A stretch of 64,000 nucleotides of DNA from contig NW_027469108.1 of NCBI RefSeq assembly GCF_051020765.1, forward strand, positions 682,001-746,000, in the 5' to 3' direction. This DNA is from Lasioglossum baleicum (Eukaryota; Arthropoda; Insecta; Hymenoptera; Halictidae). The notes under the pieces are model-generated. The model made no database searches and was not told the origin of the DNA. It worked only from the letters and a program-made list of their open reading frames with translations. This document shows, in pieces, positions 58,401 through 64,000 of this stretch. A program made the position numbers and the translations under genes. The stretch's first letter is position 1. The number at the start of each line of letters is the position of its first letter.

Positions 58401-61400
58401 GGTGGTGGTCGGTAACTTATCCTCCGCCGAGGTCGACGCGCTTTACCGATGCACACGTAAAAAAATTTTCGCGAATTTTTCGCGCGGTAAACCTTCGTCT
58501 CCGCTTCTTCCGTCCGACGAGCCCACTCTCGCCCGCACCCGTCGACCCGTTCTCGAGCTATACGGCGACAAAGAAACTTTGATTTTTCACTAATTTGACG
58601 TCATCGAGAAAGTTACGGCCAACTGGGAATTAAAGGTATATCGCCTTTCGGAATTTTCCGGGAGCCCGTCGGTCCTTCGGACCCGCTCGGCTCGGCTCGC
58701 CTCGAGGTCGAGGTCGTCGGTAGCGACGATGGTGGCGGGGAGGCTCGCGATTGGTCTGTCATCGCCATCCTCCCCCCAACCCCCCCCCCCTCCCTGTAAA
58801 ATTAATGGAAAATGTAAACCCAAACGTAGAGTCGGATTCGTAACCTCGACGTTACAAGTCGATTCGCTCAACTATCAAGGGAGAGTAAACGCGGCGACTG
58901 TGGCGGCACTCGCCACCGATGCGAAGTCAGCATCACGAAGTTGGCGTTAAATTCGAACGTTTGAATCAGTTATTTTCTTTCCGGCCCTTTTCAGCCCTGA
59001 ACCGTGGAAGCGCCGAAATTCGGGTTTCATTTTTAACGTGGCAGCTTATACCCCCCGAGCGTTACCGACCACTGCCGGTGGTGGTCGGTAACTTATCCTC
59101 CGCCGAGGTCGACGCGCGTTACCGATGCACACGTAAAAACGTTTTCGCGAATCTTCGCGAATTTTTCGCGCGGTAAACCTTCGTCTCCGCGTCCTCCGTC
59201 CGACGAGCCCACTCTCGCCCGCACCCGTCGACCCGTTCTCGAGCTATACGGCGACAAAGAAACTTTGATTTTTCACTAATTTGACGTCATCGAGAAAGTT
59301 ACGGCTAACTGGGAATTAAAGGTATATCGCCTTTCGGAATTTTCCGGGAGCCCGTCGGTCCTTCGGACCCGCTCGGCTCGGCTCGCCTCGAGGTCGAGGT
59401 CGTCGGTAGCGACGATAGTGGCGGGAAGGCGCGCGATTGGTCTGTCATCGCCATCCCCCCAACCCCCCCTCCCCTTTAAAATTAATGGAAAATGTAAACC
59501 CAAACGTAGAGTCGGATTCGTAACCTCGAAGTTACAAGTCGATTCGCTCAACTATCAAGGGAGAGTAAACGCGGCGACTGTGGCGGCACTCGCCACCGAT
59601 GCGAAGTCAGCATCACGAAGTTGGCGTTAAATTCGAACGTTTGAATCAGTTATTTTCTTTCCGGCCCTTTTCAGCCATGAACCGTGGAAGCGCCGAAATT
59701 CGGGTTTCATTTTTAACGCGGCAGCTTATACCCCCCGAGCGTTACCGACCACTGCCGGTGGTGGTCGGTAACTTATCCTCCGCCGAGGTCGACGCGCGTT
59801 ACCGATGCACACGTAAAAACGTTTTCGCGAATCTTCGCGAATTTTTCGCGCGGTAAACCTTCGTCTCCGCGTCCTCCGTCCGACGAGCCCACTCTCGCCC
59901 GCACCCGTCGACCCGTTCTCGAGCTATACGGCGACAAAGAAACTTTGATTTTTCACTAATTTGACGTCATCGAGAAAGTTACGGCCAACTGGGAATTAAA
60001 GGTATATCGCCTTTCGGAATTTTCCGGGAGCCCGTCGGTCCTTCGGACCCGCTCGGCTCGGCTCGCCTCGAGGTCGAGGTCGTCGGTAGCGACGATGGTG
60101 GCGGGGAGGCTCGCGATTGGTCTGTCATCGCCATCCTCCCCCCAACCCCCCCCTCCCTGTAAAATTAATGGAAAATGTAAACCCAAACGTAGAGTCGGAT
60201 TCGTAACCTCGAAGTTACAAGTCGATTCGCTCAACTATCAAGGGAGAGTAAACGCGGCGACTGTGGCGGCACTCGCCACCGATGCGAAGTCAGCATCACG
60301 AAGTTGGCGTTAAATTCGAACGTTTGAATCAGTTATTTTCTTTCCGGCCCTTTTCAGCCATGAACCGTGGAAGCGCCGAAATTCGGGTTTCATTTTTAAC
60401 GCGACAGCTTATACCCCCCGAGCGTTACCGACCACTGCCGGTGGTGGTCGGTAAATTATCCTCCGCCGAGGTCGACGCGCGTTACCGATGCACACGTAAA
60501 AACGTTTTCGCGAATCTTCGCGAATTTTTCGCGCCGTAAACCTTCGTCTCCGCGTCCTCCGTCCGACGAGCCCACTCTCGCCCGCACCCGTCGACCCGTT
60601 CTCGAGCTATACGGCGACAAAGAAATTTTGATTTTTCACTAATTTGACGTCATTGAGAAAGTTACGGCCAACTGGGAATTAAAGGTATATCGCCTTTCGG
60701 AATTTTCCGGGAGCCCGTCGGTCCTTCGGACCCGCTCGGCTCGGCTCGCCTCGAGGTCGAGGTCGTCGGTAGCGACGATAGTGGCGGGGAGGCGCGCGAT
60801 TGGTCTGTCATCGCCATCCCCCCAACCCCCCCTCCCCTTTAAAATTAATGGAAAATGTAAACCCAAACGTAGAGTCGGATTCGTAACCTCGAAGTTACAA
60901 GTCAATTCGCTCAACTATCAAGGGAGAGAAAAAGCGGCGACTGTGGCGGCACTCGCCACCGATGCGAAGTCAGCATCACGAAGTTGGCGTTAAATTCGAA
61001 CGTTTGAATCAGTTATTTTCTTTCCGGCCCTTTTCAGCCATGAACCGTGGAAGCGCCGAAATTCGGGTTTCATTTTTAACGCGGCAGCTTATACCCCCCG
61101 AGCGTTACCGACCACTGCCGGTGGTGGTCGGTAACTTATCCTCCGCCGAGGTCGACGCGCTTTACCGATGCACACGTAAAAAAATTTTCGCGAATTTTTC
61201 GCGCGGTAAACCTTCGTCTCCGCTTCTTCCGTCCGACGAGCCCACTCTCGCCCGCACCCGTCGACCCGTTCTCGAGCTATACGGCGACAAAGAAACTTTG
61301 ATTTTTCACTAATTTGACGTCATCGAGAAAGTTACGGCCAACTGGGAATTAAAGGTATATCGCCTTTCGGAATTTTCCGGGAGCCCGTCGGTCCTTCGGA

Positions 61401-63938
61401 CCCGCTCGGCTCGGCTCGCCTCGAGGTCGAGGTCGTCGGTAGCGACGATGGTGGCGGGGAGGCTCGCGATTGGTCTGTCATCGCCATCCTCCCCCCAACC
61501 CCCCCCCCTCCCTGTAAAATTAATGGAAAATGTAAACCCAAACGTAGAGTCGGATTCGTAACCTCGACGTTACAAGTAGATTCGCTCAACTATCAAGGGA
61601 GAGTAAACGCGGCGACTGTGGCGGCACTCGCCACCGATGCGAAGTCAGCATCACGAAGTTGGCGTTAAATTCGAACGTTTGAATCAGTTATTTTCTTTCC
61701 GGCCCTTTTCAGCCCTGAACCGTGGAAGCGCCGAAATTCGGGTTTCATTTTTAACGTGGCAGCTTATACCCCCCGAGCGTTACCGACCACTGCCGGTGGT
61801 GGTCGGTAAGTTATCCTCCGCCGAGGTCGACGCGCGTTACCGATGCACACGTAAAAAATTTTTCGCGAATTTTCGCGAATTTTTCGCGCGGTAAACCTTC
61901 GTCTCCGCGTCCTCCGTCCGACGAGCCTACTCTCGCCCGCACCCGTCGACCCGTTATCGAGCTATACGGCGACAAATAAACTTTGATTTTTCACTAATTT
62001 GACGTCATCGAGAAAGTTACGGCTAACTGGGAATTAAAGGTATATCGCCTTTCGGAATTTTCCGGGAGCCCGTCGGTCCTTCGGACCCGCTCGGCTCGGC
62101 TCGCCTCGAGGTCGAGGTCGTCGGTAGCGACGATAGTGGCGGGAAGGCGCGCGATTGGTCTGTCATCGCCATCCCCCCAACCCCCCCTCCCCTTTAAAAT
62201 TAATGGAAAATGTAAACCCAAACGTAGAGTCGGATTCGTAACCTCGAAGTTACAAGTCGATTCGCTCAACTATCAAGGGAGAGTAAACGCGGCGACTGTG
62301 GCGGCACTCGCCACCGATGCGAAGTCAGCATCACGAAGTTGGCGTTAAATTCGAACGTTTGAATCAGTTATTTTCTTTCCGGCCCTTTTCAGCCATGAAC
62401 CGTGGAAGCGCCGAAATTCGGGTTTCATTTTTAACGCGGCAGCTTATACCCCCCGAGCGTTACCGACCACTGCCGGTGGTGGTCGGTAACTTATCCTCCG
62501 CCGAGGTCGACGCGCGTTACCGATGCACACGTAAAAACGTTTTCGCGAATCTTCGCGAATTTTTCGCGCGGTAAACCTTCGTCTCCGCGTCCTCCGTCCG
62601 ACGAGCCCACTCTCGCCCGCACCCGTCGACCCGTTCTCGAGCTATACAGCGACAAAGAAACTTTGATTTTTCACTAATTTGACGTCATCGAGAAAGTTAC
62701 GGCTAACTGGGAATTAAAGGTATATCGCCTTTCGGAATTTTCCGGGAGCCCGTCGGTCCTTCGGACCCGCACGGCTCGGCTCGCCTCGATGTCGAGGTCG
62801 TCGGTAGCGACGATAGTGGCGGGAAGGCGCGCGATTGGTCTGTCATCGCCATCCCCCCAACCCCCCCTCCCCTTTAAAATTAATGGAAAATGTAAACCCA
62901 AACGTAGAGTCGGATTCGTAACCTCGAAGTTACAAGTCGATTCGCTCAACTATCAAGGGAGAGTAAACGCGGCGACTGTGGCGGCACTCGCCACCGATGC
63001 GAAGTCAGCATCACGAAGTTGGCGTTAAATTCGAACGTTTGAATCAGTTATTTTCTTTCCGGCCCTTTTCAGCCATGAACCGTGGAAGCGCCGAAATTCG
63101 GGTTTCATTTTTAACGCGGCAGCTTATACCCCCCGAGCGTTACCGACCACTGCCGGTGGTGGTCGGTAACTTATCCTCCGCCGAGGTCGACGCGCGTTAC
63201 CGATGCACACGTAAAAACGTTTTCGCGAATCTTCGCGAATTTTTCGCGCGGTAAACCTTCGTCTCCGCGTCCTCCGTCCGACGAACCCACTCTCGCCCGC
63301 ACCCGTCGACCCGTTCTCGAGCTATACGGCGACAAAGAAACTTTGATTTTTCACTAATTTGACGTCATCGAGAAAGTTACGGCCAACTGGGAATTAAAGG
63401 TATATCGCCTTTCGGAATTTTCCGGGAGCCCGTCGGTCCTTCGGACCCGCTCGGCTCGGCTCGCCTCGAGGTCGAGGTCGTCGGTAGCGACGATGGTGGC
63501 GGGGAGGCTCGCGATTGGTCTGTCATCGCCATCCTCCCCCCAACCCCCCCCCTCCCTGTATAATTAATGGAAAATGTAAACCCAAACGTAGAGTCGGATT
63601 CGTAACCTCGAAGTTACAAGTCGATTCGCTCAACTATCAAGGGAGAGTAAACGCGGCGACTGTGGCGGCACTCGCCACCGATGCGAAGTCAGCATCACGA
63701 AGTTGGCGTTAAATTCGAATGTTTGAATCAGTTATTTTCTTTCCGGCCCTTTTCAGCCATGAACCGTGGAAGCGCCGAAATTCGGGTTTCATTTTTAACG
63801 CGACAGCTTATACCCCCCGAGCGTTACCGACCACTGCCGGTGGTGGTCGGTAAATTATCCTCCGCCGAGGTCGACGCGCGTTACCGATGCACACGTAAAA
63901 ACTTTTTCGCGAATCTTCGCGAATTTTTCGCGCGGTAA
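49405..63938. repeat. Higher-order repeats of 4-5 monomers in array 2
   Basis: Monomers fall into types: W (AACGTGGCAG, three-step TTCGCGAA block), N (AAAACGTTTTCGCG), P (N-like but ending CGCGCCGTAAACC), S (10-bp deletion in the TTCGCGAA block and GAGAGAAAAAGCGG upstream) and F (TTCGAATGTTTG). The order from 49405 is W N P S, from 52127 W N N P S, from 55520 N N F P S, from 58919 W/N N P S, from 61637 W N N F. Units are therefore 2.7-3.4 kb with insertion or loss of N and F monomers. Confidence 0.75.
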
Positions 63939-64000
63939 ACCTTCGTCTCCGCGTCCTCCGTCCGACGAGCCTACTCTCGCCCGCACCCGTCGACCCGTTC

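Larger units (their letters stand above)
45551..64000. repeat. Satellite array 2: about 27 monomers of ~680 bp, continuing past the window
   Basis: Same satellite as 8911-34120. The first two or so monomers match those after element A, including the 25-bp deletion at 46350/46351. From about 47.7 kb the subfamily changes: GAAACTTTGATTTTTCACTA replaces GAAATCGCAAAATTTCACTA, GACGTCATCG replaces GACGTCACCG, and CGGACCCGCTCGG replaces CGGCCCCGCTCGG. Landmark ATGCGAAGTCAGCATCACG recurs at 46684, 47366, 48048, 48728, 49405, 50085 and so on to 63681. No gene or other insertion is seen. Confidence 0.97.

Overview
The window is eukaryotic repeat DNA with no single-copy host gene, tRNA, rRNA, CRISPR array or bacterial-type operon that I can find. 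It consists of a ~680-bp satellite in long tandem arrays, long-LTR Ty3/gypsy retrotransposons sitting in that satellite, a second Ty3/gypsy element nested in one LTR, and a fold-back MITE nested in another LTR. The retrotransposon families, the fold-back element ending in CAGGGTGTCCC and the GC-rich satellite suggest an insect, probably a hymenopteran such as an ant. That taxonomic guess is inference. The high-order repeat structure suggests pericentromeric or other heterochromatic DNA, also an inference.

Layout: (1) 1-8910 is the 3' part of gypsy element A (integrase C-terminal half, a small cysteine-rich ORF and a 2.3-kb 3' LTR). (2) Inside that LTR, at 2080-7217 on the minus strand, lies a complete 5.1-kb mag-like gypsy element B with near-identical 349-bp LTRs and one intact 1421-residue Gag-Pol frame that starts with a SAP-like domain. 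(3) 8911-34120 is a satellite array of about 37 monomers. (4) 34121-45550 is a full-length element of the same family as A, called element 2 here: 5' LTR 34121-36732, gag, pol in two frames, the cysteine-rich ORF, 3' LTR 43239-45550, and the target duplication AACG. Its 5' LTR carries a 366-bp fold-back MITE. (5) 45551-64000 is a second satellite array, about 27 monomers to the window edge. It changes subfamily near 47.7 kb and then shows 4-5-monomer higher-order repeats.

How the parts relate: element A and element 2 share the same insertion point in the same satellite variant and about 1.4 kb of matching downstream satellite with private markers. The simplest reading is one insertion that was amplified together with the satellite by unequal exchange, with a unit of about 36.6 kb. 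An unoccupied version of the insertion site survives at about 30.7 kb. Element B and the MITE each hit only one LTR copy, so they came later.

The most unusual content is in the long LTR. Downstream of a probable TATA box it holds about 12 copies of a palindromic motif (consensus CGAGCTTGCTCG) spaced 36-70 bp apart, then a 132-residue basic ORF. Between pol and the 3' LTR there is an ATG-initiated 126-residue ORF with three CxxC pairs. These are the best candidates for undescribed biology. Their function is not shown by the sequence.
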